Part shown: positions 12,274 to 24,400 of the stretch, piece by piece
Numbering within the stretch: position 1 is the stretch's first letter
Layout: the number at the start of each line of letters is the position of its first letter
NCBI RefSeq assembly: GCF_027580225.2
Contig: NC_073361.2
Span: 26,316,001 to 26,380,000, forward strand
Source of the DNA: Misgurnus anguillicaudatus
Lineage: Eukaryota > Chordata > Actinopteri > Cypriniformes > Cobitidae
Direction of reading: 5' to 3'
DNA length: 64,000 bases
Translations under genes and position numbers: made by a program
Notes under the pieces: generated by a model
What the model was told of the DNA's origin: nothing
What the model saw: only the letters and a program-made list of their open reading frames with translations
The model's database searches: none

Positions 12274-15200
12274 CTGTAAGTTTCACAGCTACGATTTCAT
12301 TGTGTGAAAGCGTTCCAGTTTTCGTGTGCTTATAAAATTTGGCCTTTTAAGTCAAAGGGAAGAGGCAGGAAATAAATGTGGACATTTGATACTAAGATTG
12401 ACCTTTATTTTGTGAACAGCTACTTGCTTACCATCTCCCTTAACTCCTCTGAAAACTCTCGCTCTTTCTTGTCGAGAATATGCGTGGCATCTCTCTGGTC
12501 TCTCACAGGACTGTGTCGTGCCCGTGGTTGGAGAGAGCTACAGAAACATTCATACACGGCCTGTTTGCAAGTCTGCAATTCGGAGGTTGACAGGCTATAA
12601 TTGGTATTGTGCAGGGCTGGGAGTCTATAGGGGCACAGGGGGCAGAGTTTTTCTTCTACATGGCCGCCATGCACCAGTAAAGCTCTATAACCGGCGTTTA
12701 ACCGGGCATCTCTCCGGATCACCAACCTGGGTCTGTCCGCGTAGAGGCCGCTAACAGGCGACGACAAACCTAGGTGGGCCACCTTAGCCGAATCCTCATG
12801 ACACCTTTCTAGTTTATGACCAGATGCCCTTTTGTATACTTGTTGCGGGCTTCTTGTTTCACGGTTCATGGATTCGGTGCACGGCAAGGCCGTTTTCTCA
12901 CTCGGATGCACTTGAGATGACGTTGGAATCCATTCTATCATTGGCAGAGCTCCACTCACCCCTACCAAATGTACTGGCGTTGAGTTTTTACTGGGAACAA
13001 TATTTCGTTTTTGGATCACTGAGTCGGTAGATACGCTGGGATTTATGGGTACGCTGTGTTCCGGTGCACTTTTGGTAAGATTGACCTCAGGGCTGTCAGA
13101 AGATTTAGCGGGGATGCCGTGTTGAGATTTCCATCTTGTGTTTACCTCATCAGATGCTCCGTTTGGTCCAGGTACACAAGACATGGGCGTGGCAAATAGA
13201 TTTGGTGACAAAATGAAGTTCCTTTCATCCAAATAATTGCACTTCTGCACATCTTTCTCTTTAGCCATCTGGTATCCATAAAGTTCATCATCTGCAAAAA
13301 ATGAAGTAACATGTCAACAAAACACTTTAATTTTGTTTTAGTTCCTGGCTGGGTCATCAAAAAGTCATTTTTGATTTTTAAAAATCTAAAGTTTATGTTT
13401 TAAATGTATGCGTCAACTCTGTTACCATCATAATCATTGTAAAAATGACATCATCCTTTCAACAGGTATCTTTTTAAAGCACTTAAGGTCTAATGTTAAA
13501 TCTTTTTTAGGTACAACATTACTGTTTAACAAGGTTATGTCTATCAATACAGTTCATACCCTCTCTTTTTCTTCTTCTTGGGGGTATGGGTGTCTGCTGG
13601 GTGGCATTAGAGATGCCCAGTAAGTCCAATGATTAAATTACAGGTGTGGTTTTTAAATGTCAGGTCTAAGCCCAGCATAGCCCGGATCTGATTGATGTCT
13701 CACTTTATGACTCTGAAGGACACGGTATGACTCGCAATTTTTAACACCAAGGAAGATTCATGGTAGAGGGTTTTAATGCCAACTTTGTATGTATAATCTT
13801 TGGTTAAAGTGGGTGGGAGAGGTACAGTAGTAGGGTCATTACATCTGAGATCACTTAAAACACCACTATTTAGCATTAAAATTTTGCATTACAGTGCAAA
13901 AAATGATTTTCAAGAAAAAACAATTCTTAGTATTTTTGTCTTGTTGTTAGTAAAAATATCTAAAAATTCTTAAATTAGGATGCTTTTTCTTGTTGAGCAA
14001 AACAAACCAAGAACATATGTCTAGTTTTTAGACCAAAAATATCAAATTTAAGTTATTTTGTGCATAAAACAAGCAAAAAAAATCTGGGGGATTTTTTTTC
14101 TTGAAAATCATTTTTTGCTGTAATTGGAGGCCAATTTAAGCAATAAGCTTGATGGAAAATTGTATTAATTTAAGAATTTATTTTATTTGGTACACTAAGT
14201 CACCACACTGCAAAAATGACTTTCTTATGTAGTATTATTTTATTTTTAGTACAAAAAATAAAAATAAAAAATTGCCAATGGTTGAGAAAAGTTTTCTTGA
14301 ATTAAGAAAACTTTTCTCACCCACTGGCAGGTTTATTATTTTTTTGCTTGTTTCAAACACAAATTTACTTAAATTGTATATTTTTTGTCTAAAAACTATA
14401 CTTATTTTCTTAGGTAATTTTGCTCATCAAGAGAATACATCTTGATTTAAGAAATTTTAGATATTTGTACTAAAAACAAGATAAAAAAATACTTTGTAAG
14501 AAAGTCATTTTTTTGCAGTGTGGTGACTTATGTACCAATTCTTAAATTGATTAAATAAATAAAAATTCTCACCCAATTGGCAGAATTTTTGCTTGTTTTA
14601 AGCACAAATTCACTTAAATTGTTACATTGATTTTATAAAACTAGACTTCAATTAAAAATCAATAAAATACATCTTAATTTAAGAACTTTTAGATATTTGT
14701 ACTGAAAACAAGACAAAAATACTAAATAAGAAAGTCATTTTTTGCAGTGCAGTAAACAACGTACACTTGTGGTGACCTATGAAGAGTACAGAATTTGTAT
14801 TACTTTATGCTGTAATTCTTTATGGCCTGGATTTTTTTTGGAGTCAAAATATTAACAAACTTAAAAAAAAACATTTGCATATTAAGCATCTGGCCTCATG
14901 TCTCTATGTGCAAAGAATCGTCTCCGCGCTGAGTGATTGGCAGGAAGTCGAGTCTTTCAACTCTGATGCATACTGCGAGCTGATTTTTAGGCATGCTGGG
15001 TATCAAGCTCGACTCAGTAGTAGACGAATATTTTCAGTATGTTTAATAGACATCTTCAGAACCCCACATGGAATATCACACAGCAGCAGGTAAAGGCAAG
15101 TGTGTAATTAGACACGAAACTCATGCGGTTACGAACGTTCGGGGGGGGGGGGCAGCAACGTCAAGCATTCCCTTCTCTCCTGCTGTTTAAACTAAACCAT

Positions 15201-17256
15201 GCATAAGAGTAACACTGGGAGACTGTCACTAAATGCCCTGATTAATACTCTAGATGTGGCATTTCACAGAGCATATAGATTTTTTTGCTGAAGATTACGA
15301 GCCATTGTATGAATTGTCTTTCTTTTTTGTTGGCATGTGAATGTGTTTGATTGCTTACCGCTGAATTCATTATCTTCCACAACTTCCCAGGAACAGAACA
15401 GATCTCTCTTCTCCCCCTTTCTGTTGAAACATTGTGAATAAATGCAGGAAAGTTTTCCCAATACACAATTTAAAGTGTGTTTATGTCCTTTGAAAGACAT
15501 ATATGTAAGAGCTACATGTGTTAAATATCACAAAGTGAGGGTGTTATGAAAAACTACTAGTCTCATTTTTCATTAGTCACCTGTATAATAACATGTGAAT
15601 GGGTTTTGCTAAAATAAATTAAAGGGACAGTTCATTAAAAAAAAAAAAACTATAATTCTGTCATCATTTACTCACCCTCACATGTTTCAAACTTGTATAA
15701 ATTACTTTGTTCTGCTAAACACAAAGGTATTTTGAAGAATGTTAATAACCAAACAGATCAGGGGTACCATTTACTTTCATGGTGTTTTTTCCTACTTTGG
15801 AAGTCAATGGTGCACCAGATCCAACCCAGTCTCACAGAGTTGCATATAAATAGCACGAAGTGTAAAAATCGTGCAATACACACGCCAAATTCCACCCCGG
15901 CGTGCACATGATACGCCAGTCCTTCCCATTCACCCAAACGGTGCATCCCCTTTGTCGTTCCATTTATTGGTTTCTCAATTTTGTTGCTATTTTTTACCAT
16001 TTTCGCTTGGGTTTAGGGTTAGAACAACTTTTTGTTATATAAAAATGACATCCAAACCCCAACTCTAACCCCAACTCCAAGCGATCATGGCTTAAATATG
16101 GACAAAAACATGGAGAAACCTGTATATTAAATAACCTCATTAAGCAAATCTAAAATCTAACCCTAAACCCAAACGAAAATGGTTTAAGAACAGAAGAGAT
16201 TTAGAAACCAATAAATAAAATGACAAAAAAAGATGCACCGTTTAAGTGAATGTGAAGGACTGGCGTATCATATGCACGCCAAAGTGGAATTTGGCGTATG
16301 TATTGCACAATTTTTACACTTCGTGCTATTAATACGCATCTACATGAGACTGTTACAAACATATAAATAAATATCTTTGAGTTCAGCAAAACAAAAAAAA
16401 AAGATGTTAGATTGGTTAAACACAATAATTACAGGACGATGGAACCAAAAGGGCTAAAATGCAAACTCACTTTCGGGGTTTGCCTACAAAAATACGTCAT
16501 CCCTGTGGCACCCCATTGTATTTTAAAATAAGACAAAACTATTAAAGGTGCAGAATTTCATGTCAAACATTATTTTTTTTATTCTGCTTCCTAACTTCAC
16601 TGTTGTATCAAGATTATGACTACATACAGGAGACAAAGCAGTAAGCCAGTTGTATTCAGTGCGGTAATTGTTATTGAATTGTTGATGAAGGGCTGGCAAC
16701 CGGTATGTCAACAGAACCACTTATTGTAAAACAACCTGTTTGTTTCCTTAACTCATTTAAGAAAAGCTCATGACCAATGAATCATGAAAGGTCTATAATT
16801 ATTCCTAGCTATTGTTTATCAATAACAAAAACTCATAGGAGCCCTTGTAAAAAAAAACTCTAATGTCCCTAGTGCACAATTCATAGCAAAGTGGTGTAAT
16901 TTTCTCTGTTTGAGTCCTGCGTTATAAAATGTCCTGTTTTGAAAGTGTGGATTCTCTGTTTTTTTCTACAGCTGCTGCAGTGAGATAAATGGACAGATTT
17001 ACCCCAGGCATCTTTCATTTCATCTGACGGCTCATACCTCCCTCAATGCTGTATGTACTACAATGGTAGCCTATATATTTTAGCTGATATCCTAGACAAT
17101 AAAAAAGCCATTCAGTAGCTTTGTGTAACCAAAATGAGGTAATTATGACAGAACTATTTCTTTAAATTACTGACAGAAAGAATAAAGCCTTCTAAAGACC
17201 AAATCAAACTGAAAAGTGTACCTTTTTCTCCCGAGTTTATTGTCAGTCACCTCCAT
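12253..17256 (-). CDS. unrecognised gene, predicted about 325 aa, possibly cilium-related (spliced)
   Basis: Four exons join in phase on the minus strand: 17256-17222 (11 codons plus 2 nt), 15420-15359 (62 nt), 13291-12432 (860 nt) and a tentative 12273-12253. All three introns are GT-AG. The protein starts MEVTDNKLGRKRKGEKRD, a basic nuclear-localisation-like stretch, followed by an acidic patch (VVEDNEFSDDELYGY, about residues 25-39). Residues 41-180 are Ser/Pro-rich and look disordered. The region around residues 219-283 is better ordered: an Arg-rich strand (RLVIRRDARLNAGYRALLV), then Cys249, Cys252, Cys274, Cys281 and Cys283. The end is charged (DKKEREFSEELREM). I recognise no domain. 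An RFX X-box about 800 bp upstream hints at a ciliary or spermatogenic role, which is inference only. Human has no protein-coding gene that I know of between SNX7 and PLPPR5. Confidence 0.6.
12432..13291 (-). CDS. unnamed gene, large internal exon (860 nt)
   Basis: This is the longest open frame in the window, 286 codons. It is preceded by a T-rich acceptor (TTTTTTGCAG) and ends exactly at a strong donor (ATG then GTAAGC) just before the frame would stop. It begins DELYGYQMAKEKD. Nothing transposon-like overlaps it, and its composition is far less A/T-rich than its surroundings. Confidence 0.7.
13891..14122. mobile_element. palindromic MITE (ACAGTGCAAAAAATGATTTT ends)
   Basis: This is an inverted-repeat element in intron 2 of the unnamed gene. 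Both ends read CAGCAAAAAATGATTTTCAA on opposite strands. Confidence 0.6.
14206..14521. mobile_element. palindromic MITE (CACTGCAAAAATGAC ends)
   Basis: The inverted ends CACTGCAAAAATGACTTTCT and AGAAAGTCATTTTTTTGCAG enclose arms that pair over most of the element. A right-half relative follows at about 14540-14751. Confidence 0.6.
15141..15152 (+). repeat. G homopolymer
   Basis: This is a run of twelve G. Similar runs are at about 26868-26878 and 35551-35559. Confidence 0.9.
15359..15420 (-). CDS. unnamed gene, second coding exon
   Basis: The exon is 62 nt between acceptor CAACAG and donor GTAAGC. It adds one base to finish an Arg codon, then reads KGEKRDLFCSWEVVEDNEFS, and leaves one G that combines with AT of the next exon to give Asp. 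The phase agreement on both sides is the main support. Confidence 0.6.
15622..15826. mobile_element. half copy of the AAAGGGA...TTCAC MITE
   Basis: It starts TTAAAGGGACAGTTCATT and continues TCTGTCATCATTTACTCACC, but lacks the opposite terminus. It stops where the next element begins. Confidence 0.5.
15833..16352. mobile_element. MITE with TATA-like terminal repeats, copy 1
   Basis: The left end CCCAGTCTCACAGAGTTGCA pairs with the right end ATACGCATCTACATGAGACT. Both ends carry TATAAATAG or a relic of it. A closely similar copy is at 43726-44247. Confidence 0.65.
17222..17256 (-). CDS. unnamed gene, first coding exon
   Basis: The ATG sits in a moderate context (GCCATTATGG) and opens MEVTDNKLGRK plus two bases, ending at donor GTACAC. 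A short upstream ORF (MSTHRE and stop) lies about 40 bases before the ATG. A plausible acceptor before 17312 would make this exon 17312-17222 with a separate 5' UTR exon near 18001. Confidence 0.55.
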
Positions 17257-17681
17257 AATGGCGCACGTTGGTTATTCTCGATGAGTTGACATGGTCAAGT
17301 TCACACCAAATGCTATAATTACACACACAAGACACATAACAGTAACCAGGAACTTAAATGCATTTCATTAACTTAACTAAACTGGGTCATGTTGAGCATT
17401 GAATTATAAGTTAATAACAGCATTACAGTAGGTCCTATACTGGGTTCCAGACAACTCGGATTTATGATATTTCACCTCAAAACCGGAAATAAATTATGTA
17501 TTAAGTGACATGCATGCATTTAGTAACATTAAAAGATTAATATTACTAATAATTTGGTAACTTTAAAACATAAATTGTGTAGTAACTTTAAAAAAGCCCC
17601 GTTGCAAAATCATTTCCGAGTTGAGGTGGGAAATATCCCAAATCCGAGTTGTCCGAGAACATCTCTGTACATTTCTCCACA

Positions 17682-17683
<2 letters not shown>

Positions 17684-17721
<38 letters not shown>
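17684..17721 (+). repeat. (CT)n microsatellite
   Basis: This is an uninterrupted CT dinucleotide run of about 19 units. Confidence 0.95.
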
Positions 17722-17724
<3 letters not shown>

Positions 17725-18000
17725 CTGTAATTTAACTCAAAAAAAGAGAAAAAATCCTCTTTTCACATCTTATTTGTTTTTGCTCACGTTACAGGGTTTT
17801 CTCCTGTAAAACACACTGTAGGTGTAGGCTATCGTTACCCTTGTGAAGACGTCAACAAATACAAACTCAGATTGGCTGCATTAAAAAGTCAAATGATCTC
17901 CAAAGTCGTTTCTGACTCCATGCTCGAATGCATTAAAAGTTGTCTGTGACTGATAAACATGCTAATATGTTAACTTAAGATACAACAAAAGTTAAATTAC

Positions 18001-18112
18001 CAGTTACACACCGAGTAGACGCTCGCGCACTGAAGCGTTCCTGACAGACTCCACAGTAACTATAGCAACAGCGGCCTGCACGAGCTCTTGGACGACACGA
18101 AGACAAAAGTAA
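18001..18112. promoter_or_regulatory. candidate promoter, possibly bidirectional, upstream of the unnamed gene
   Basis: This is a short CpG-rich patch (several CG in 18010-18105) in otherwise A/T-rich DNA. On the minus strand a possible 5' UTR donor (CTG then GTAATT) lies at 18001. On the plus strand a good donor (AAAA then GTAAGT) lies at about 18112. These two donors facing outward from an X-box look like a promoter firing both ways, but no plus-strand coding exon was found. Confidence 0.45.
18056..18069. promoter_or_regulatory. RFX X-box motif
   Basis: GTAACTATAGCAAC fits the X-box consensus GTNRCC-N(0-3)-RGYAAC with a two-base spacer and one mismatch (T for the last C of the left half). 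RFX proteins bind such sites in promoters of ciliary genes. The nearest gene start is the unnamed minus-strand gene. Confidence 0.55.
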
Positions 18113-19443
18113 GTACAGTCTTTATTTATAACTAACACAAAAGTGTTTTGTTTAAAAGTCTGTAAGGAAGTTGACATCTAACTTCTCGCCAAAAGAAATG
18201 AAAGCCGTCAAATAATAATTAGCATAATAAACGTTTATCCTCAGATTCATCCAAGACCAAATCATTTTAGCTATGCTAGTCAGGTTAATTTTTCAGCTAT
18301 GTCAACTCTTGTGTCAACAATTGTTTCATCTGTTATCATTCATGCCTCAAGAAATTTAGGAGATACGGATGCAAATGTCATACTTCAAACGTTAAATGAG
18401 AAATATATTATCTGCTAAGCTTTGCAATAGCAAAAAATTATCTTCCTGGAAATCATAATTTCTCTTTCGACTTTGAAATGTACTCTACTAGCTTAGATGT
18501 AATGTATGTAAAATATTGTATGAAACAGAGAGAACCACAGGTGGATTAAATGTGGGCTTTCCTGTGGATGTTTGATCAATCCGGTCACAGTTTTGTTCTC
18601 TCTTCACCAAGAGGAAATCCCAGACCCAGAGTAATGCCTTTACATCTTGTTAGCTAAACCAAGGGAACAGCAGCTGCATTAAACCTCCAAAACAAGCATG
18701 TGACCCATCCTCCATATCCACTTATACTCACAAGAGGGCTGAAGTCTCTTCCAGTATCTTGGGCCACAGGCTGGGTACACCTTTAATAGGTGGTGTATGT
18801 GATGGTTAATGTACTTTACATTTAACCATTGCAAATAAATATTTCCGGGGGCACTAAAACAACAGCTTATTAACCTAATAAACTCATAACACAAAACTTT
18901 ATCAACATTTGGCATTTCTGGAACACTGAGACTTCCTGCTGTTGGGATTCTTGGATTGTGAGAGTTCTGGGCTTTGGTTTTCTTTTTTTGTACCATTGCA
19001 GGCTTCTATGTCCACATGAACATACCTTGGCAAAGAAAAATGTGTTTTTTGACAGTATGGGTTAGCTTGTCAAAGTGCTAAGGGAGGGATTTGAAGGATC
19101 GGATGAAACAATTGGCTTTGATGCATGGACTTTTAAAAACGTTGAGATTACTTCTAAAATTAATAATTTCAGAGCTACCAATAACTATTAAAAATAAACA
19201 GTGGCATTAAACCATAATGTGAAATTTTTAAATCAATAATATATTAACAGACTGAACTATGTTGCTTTTAAGAAGAATTATTGTTAATAACTTGTGGTTG
19301 TTCACAGGACAATACGATAGGTATGTACTGTAGTTTTAAAAATCGTTGCAAAACTAAAATAGCGAGCAAACTTATCAAACATAATGTTAAATCAATACCA
19401 TCAATAAAAGTAAAAATTTCAATGCAATTGAAGCTGTAGATAG

Positions 19444-20391
19444 TAGGGGTGGGCAAAAAAATCTATTTATCGATTAATCGTTTTTTTTTAAACGTGGTCG
19501 ATTCAGAATCGATTCTCAAAGAGCATAATCGATTTTTTTCCCCCATATTTTTTCCTGCAAACATTGAACGTAAGATTAACGTTAATCAAATTACTAGTCT
19601 TCTTTAGGGATGCACGATATATCGGCCGACATATCGTTATCGGCCGATAACTGCTTAATTTTTATTTTATCGGTTATCGGTCTGATAGCAAAATTAGGCC
19701 GATAAATGATGGATTATTTTGGTTTGTTGAACCACTTCACTTGCTCATTGCTGGCCATGTGGAGTTTTGATTGGTGCTTTCTGTGACATAACACGAAGAT
19801 GACACGTGTTGCGGGCTTAAGAAGAGTATGCTAGTCTAGGGCAAAGACAAGATGTCCGCGGTCTGGGAGTTTTTCATTGTGAAAATAATATGAATATTTA
19901 TCGGCCTATATATATTGGTTATTGGCCCCCAAATATAAAGAGTTATCGGCCAAAATTTCCATATCGGTGCATCCCTAGTCTTCTTTAATAGATGTCACCC
20001 TCTTTTTTGCCTTACGCGATGTTACCAAGGAGCCTGTCATTCTTTCATTTAGTGCTTAAAATGGCGTTTTTAGGGGGTTCATCGACGTTGATGCTACCTT
20101 CGCATAAAAAGTAAGAGGTATGGAAGCATTTTAGATTTTGCAAGCAAGACGACAAGGTTAGTGTTGTGGCTTTTAATTTCTTTTTATTAATTACCCACTT
20201 GTAAACTTATGTTCACTGTTATTTTTTATTAATATAGTATTTGTATTAAATCTATATTCATTGAGTTGAATCAAGAATCGAGTATAAAAACCAAACCGAG
20301 AATCGGAATCGAAAATTGAATCGAATCGATTTGATAGCTTGTGAATTGAAATTGAATTGATCTGGAACATCTGAATCGATACCCAGCCCTA
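19444..20391. mobile_element. hAT-like element with perfect 8-bp target duplication, carrying a nested hAT
   Basis: The ends are TAGGGGTGGGCAAAAAAATC and ATCGATACCCAGCCCTA. GTAGATAG flanks both sides (19436-19443 and 20392-20399). It is 948 bp and rich in ATCGATT-type motifs. An uninterrupted relative lies at 42965-43532. Confidence 0.8.
19605..19977. mobile_element. hAT-like MITE nested inside the 19444 element
   Basis: The ends are TAGGGATGCACGATATATCG and ATATCGGTGCATCCCTA. The 8-bp target duplication GTCTTCTT is perfect (19597-19604 and 19978-19985). The interior is rich in ATCGGCCGAT palindromes. Confidence 0.85.
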
Positions 20392-20818
20392 GTAGATAGT
20401 TGTTTAACACTTAATTCGCTTGGCCTGTAATAGTAACCTACTGGAGGATCCAACATACTATACAGCTGTTTATTCACATTTTCTTCCGAGAGAATATGAA
20501 AAACACCACAACATCCACTATTTTATCATTTCAAATTGTCTTCATTACTATCCAAGAATACATAGAATTTTATAAAAAAGCATATCACCAAAAAGTCATT
20601 TTGCAATTAAATTACACAGATATTAGTGCATAGCATTCAAATCATGTTACATACAGATTTGCTCGTTTCTATTGTTGCAAAATTGTGCACCTCAATAAAA
20701 TGTAAACAATTCTGGAATGCCAGCATCTCATTAAAGTATATTCAGTACCCTAAATATGATAATGCAATGATAAATTCAGCCCAATGCAAGAAATGCAACC
20801 ATACAGGTTGCTTTTGTA

Positions 20819-20824
20819 TTTATT
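20819..20824 (-). terminator. snx7: candidate snx7 poly(A) signal
   Basis: AATAAA on the minus strand lies about 540 bases after the snx7 stop, in non-repetitive-looking DNA. Confidence 0.4.
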
Positions 20825-21363
20825 TATACACTGTAGAGATTTTTCAGTGAGGCAGTCCTGATAAATGATAAACAGCTTTTGCATTGATCTGCAAAAGGGC
20901 AGGGCATATGAATCTAAAATAATCATATAGATTAAATCTTTAGGGAAACCATTATGACTATAAAAGGTCAGATGATGCAATAATGCCCTAATGCAGGCAA
21001 TCTTCATTTTTCATGAATTGCATTTTCTCATGCCCTGAAACCCAATCTCATGTTTAGTACTCGTATAAACAGAAATGAAAAATGTGTCTCAGTATAAAAC
21101 ATTTGGCGATATTAGTTTTTCCCCATTATAAAAAATAACTTGAGTGGACAAAAGTGCACTTTGGGGCAAACAGATTAATGAGAAAAAACTATATTTCCGA
21201 TATAAATCTCTTTTTGGGTCAGCCGGTAATGCTAGCTAATGTTTGCATGGGGCAACGGATCTTCTTTGGTTGCGTCTTTGTCTCTTAATATAAAGCTTCT
21301 GTTGTCTGCACGAAAAACGTCTCTTTTTGGGGTCCCCTGTATGGCTAAAAGCACCATGGTAGA

Positions 21364-21441
21364 TTAGGACGAGTCCAACATTTCTCTTCCTTCAGCATCT
21401 GTTTTCTGAGACATCAGAAAGGACTCCCATACGGCCAAACA
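21364..21441 (-). CDS. snx7: snx7 exon 9 (C-terminus)
   Basis: After acceptor CTTGCAG the frame reads CLAVWESFLMSQKTDAEGRE to LDSS and TAA. SNX7 ends similarly (CLATWESFLTSQ then an acidic tail). The 3' UTR runs toward 20820. Confidence 0.93.
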   Translation of the reverse strand, partial: CLAVWESFLMSQKTDAEGREMLDSS

Positions 21442-24400
21442 CTGCAAGAGAACACAGACATGTATATTTAAACAAAACCAGTCTCTACTCTCATTCAAGT
21501 TCAATGAAAGTCACTCATTATCCAAAGCTTGACTGGGTTTACATGACAGCGGCAACAGTAATATGATAAAAGACAAGTTCAATACATGCAGTAATTGAGT
21601 TTTTTTGTTCTCACATCCTTGACAGCAGTAAAATAGACAGATATGTGTAAGGGCTGACAAGTGTCTCCCATTTGGCTTCCAATTCCATTCACAAGCCGAG
21701 GTCGCTCCTCACCCCGAGCACCATTTAGGTGTCACTTGCGAAGCCTTTGATAAATGTCCTGACTGGGACTCGTCAACCTCCGTCCAAGTCCCTAAATGCC
21801 TCGCAGAGCCCACATCACCCCTTCAGCCCAAACCACTTGCATGCCACTTGTGAGTGTGTGTGTCAAAGCATAGATTCAGGAGACACATCGGTTGTGGCCG
21901 CCCAGCTGTCAAAAGCAGTTAATCAATGTGTTCCTTAACCACAGGATGCGGACGTGATGTGACCTCAGTAAATGACTTTAGACAGGGCGTAGGGGTGGGG
22001 ACACAGCTATACTACACTAGGACACAGCTATATTACAGAGGTCTGCAACTAGTTTATAATTCCGCTTGTTAAGTCATAACATAAGGAATATTGTTTCCAG
22101 GTCCAAGCCTCTGGATATTATTTAAACAGCCATTTATAAGCACTATTTATTCATGTTACACATTTAAACGAAAATTTTATCAACTCAAAGTTAACATTGC
22201 AGTCTTAGACTCACAGAATCAAGTGGATATTAGCAAAATGTTTTTTATTTCCCTATAAATTTGAGGTCAGTTGGACCCGGAAGCGCTGCATGACGTTAGA
22301 CTTAACAAGCAAATAGCAGCCAGTCTCGTCTAACCCTCTAGAACCCTTTTCACACAACGTGTGATCCCAAACATGTCCTGGAACTGATCCTGGGATCGCT
22401 TCCGGGATGGGGACCTAGTAACATTGCCGTAACATTCACGGAACACAAAAGGCAGGAACAATGCCATAAGGGCTGTGTCAAAGTAAGGATGCACATGTTG
22501 CCTAATTGTCATAGATATAAATATTTATACCCCGGAAAGGTTTAGTCCCCACCAATATTCAAGATGTGATTACAGCATTGACGAGATGTGTTTGAATGCA
22601 TGCACAGATTCCAGAAATCCCTGGCAGTGTGAATGAACCAAAAGTCACACAAGCCTGGGACAAATCCCGGACACATTATCCATGTATTTTCCATTATCTG
22701 TGTTCCTGTAGCTCAACTGTAAGAACACTGCGTTAGCAATGCAAAAATCATGGGTTCGATTCCCAGTACTTTGAATGCAGTTGTAATTCACTTACAGCTA
22801 AAAGCGCCTGCCAAATGAGCCAAGATAGATGTCAACTAAATTTACATCTTCAGGACAGACAGAATCTCAGCAATAGGGTCACATGAGACTTCTGTGTACA
22901 GGGTTCCCACACCTTAGTTAACTTCAAATTCAAGGACCTTTCAAGGACTTTCCAGATCCAATACCCTCAAATTCAAGTACTAAATGTGGGAACACATTTT
23001 AAGTGAGAGCAAGGTTACATCGTGTTTTCTTTTAAGATACATCGTTACAGTTCCCTTTTGAGGGAACTCGCGCGGCGTCACTGCGGTGACACTTTGGGGA
23101 CGTCTTCAAGGGTAAGTGCGTCTGTATGTGTATATCAAATTCAACCAATGGTGAGGCTTAACGACAAAGACAGGGTGACGCGGGAGCCAGGAAGTATATC
23201 GCTATCTGAAATATTGCCAAAGACAGCATTACAGGGACGGAGGAAGTATGGCAAGGTAGACACAGCGTCTCGTTCCTTTCTCAGGGAACAACAGTTGCAT
23301 ACGTAAACCAAGATGTTTTCATTTGTCAAACACAACTATGCAAAAAAGCATTTTGGTATGAATCAACATTCAAATACAGAAGATATAAGCATTTAAAGCA
23401 AACAGTTTAGAGCGTGTGCTTAAAAAGACTAGAATTTTTATGACATTATCCTACACTACACAGGGATATGGATTTTAATTCCAGAAAACTTCTTGCATAA
23501 AAAAGAATTCAAGCACTTTCAATGACCTGTATCTATGTATGTATATTTTTTAAAAAAACTTCCCAGGGCCTTGAATTTTTTCCCCCAGATTCACAAACTT
23601 TCAAGGATTTCAAGGACCCATGAGAACCCTGTGTGTTTTGTTCACTTTTATTTAAATAAACAATACTTGCTGCAGATGCAGAGGTTTAACAATACAGTAA
23701 ATGTTGTACTCGGTAAAATAATGAGAAGGAAAATGACACAGCCACATTCAGATGTGGAAAATACATTTTTCAGAGAAAATTGGCTCATCTACACAATTTT
23801 TCCATTTGTAAGAAAATTACTTGAGCTGAGAGAACAGTACATTTAGATGTGGATGAAAAAAACAACAAAGAAAAGTTCTTCTAACAAGACCATAACTTCC
23901 AAGAAAATTTTTTATTGCCCATATCCAGACAAAAAAGCTTTTCTTGTACTACATTGCAGAGAACAGTGCACTACAATAATGGGCTGCCCGTGTGACCCTT
24001 TGATTGGACAAGAAACACTAGAGTCACGAGTTTATTCACAAGAATTGAAAATGTCAATGCCTATTTGAGTAGTCAAGAGAGGAGAGGTTTAGTTTACTGA
24101 TGGCTTCAACCCTAACGGCTCTGGCTTTTGAAGTATTGGAAGGGTTGTTAAGAGTCTATCCATTAGCTGCTCCGGCATGAATCCAACTGCTCCAATCAAA
24201 TGTGCTGGTAATCAATCAATAACAGTAATGCGAAATATAAACACAAACGCACCCGAGACGTAAACAGCACTTTTGTTTCAACTAGAGAAGTGGAGATACA
24301 CTTGGACAAAATGTGAATTATTAAAAGCGTTGCATCAGCTTTTGTTTTAACTCTGCTTTCATAAGAAACATTTTGAAAGTCTGTTTAAAAATCCTGTGAA

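Noticed and set aside
12518..13030. Plus-strand ORFs opposite the unnamed gene's large exon
   Set aside because: They are antisense shadows of the 860-nt exon.
22709..22763. tRNA gene
   Set aside because: Box A and box B are present but the stems do not pair fully and a SINE tail follows.
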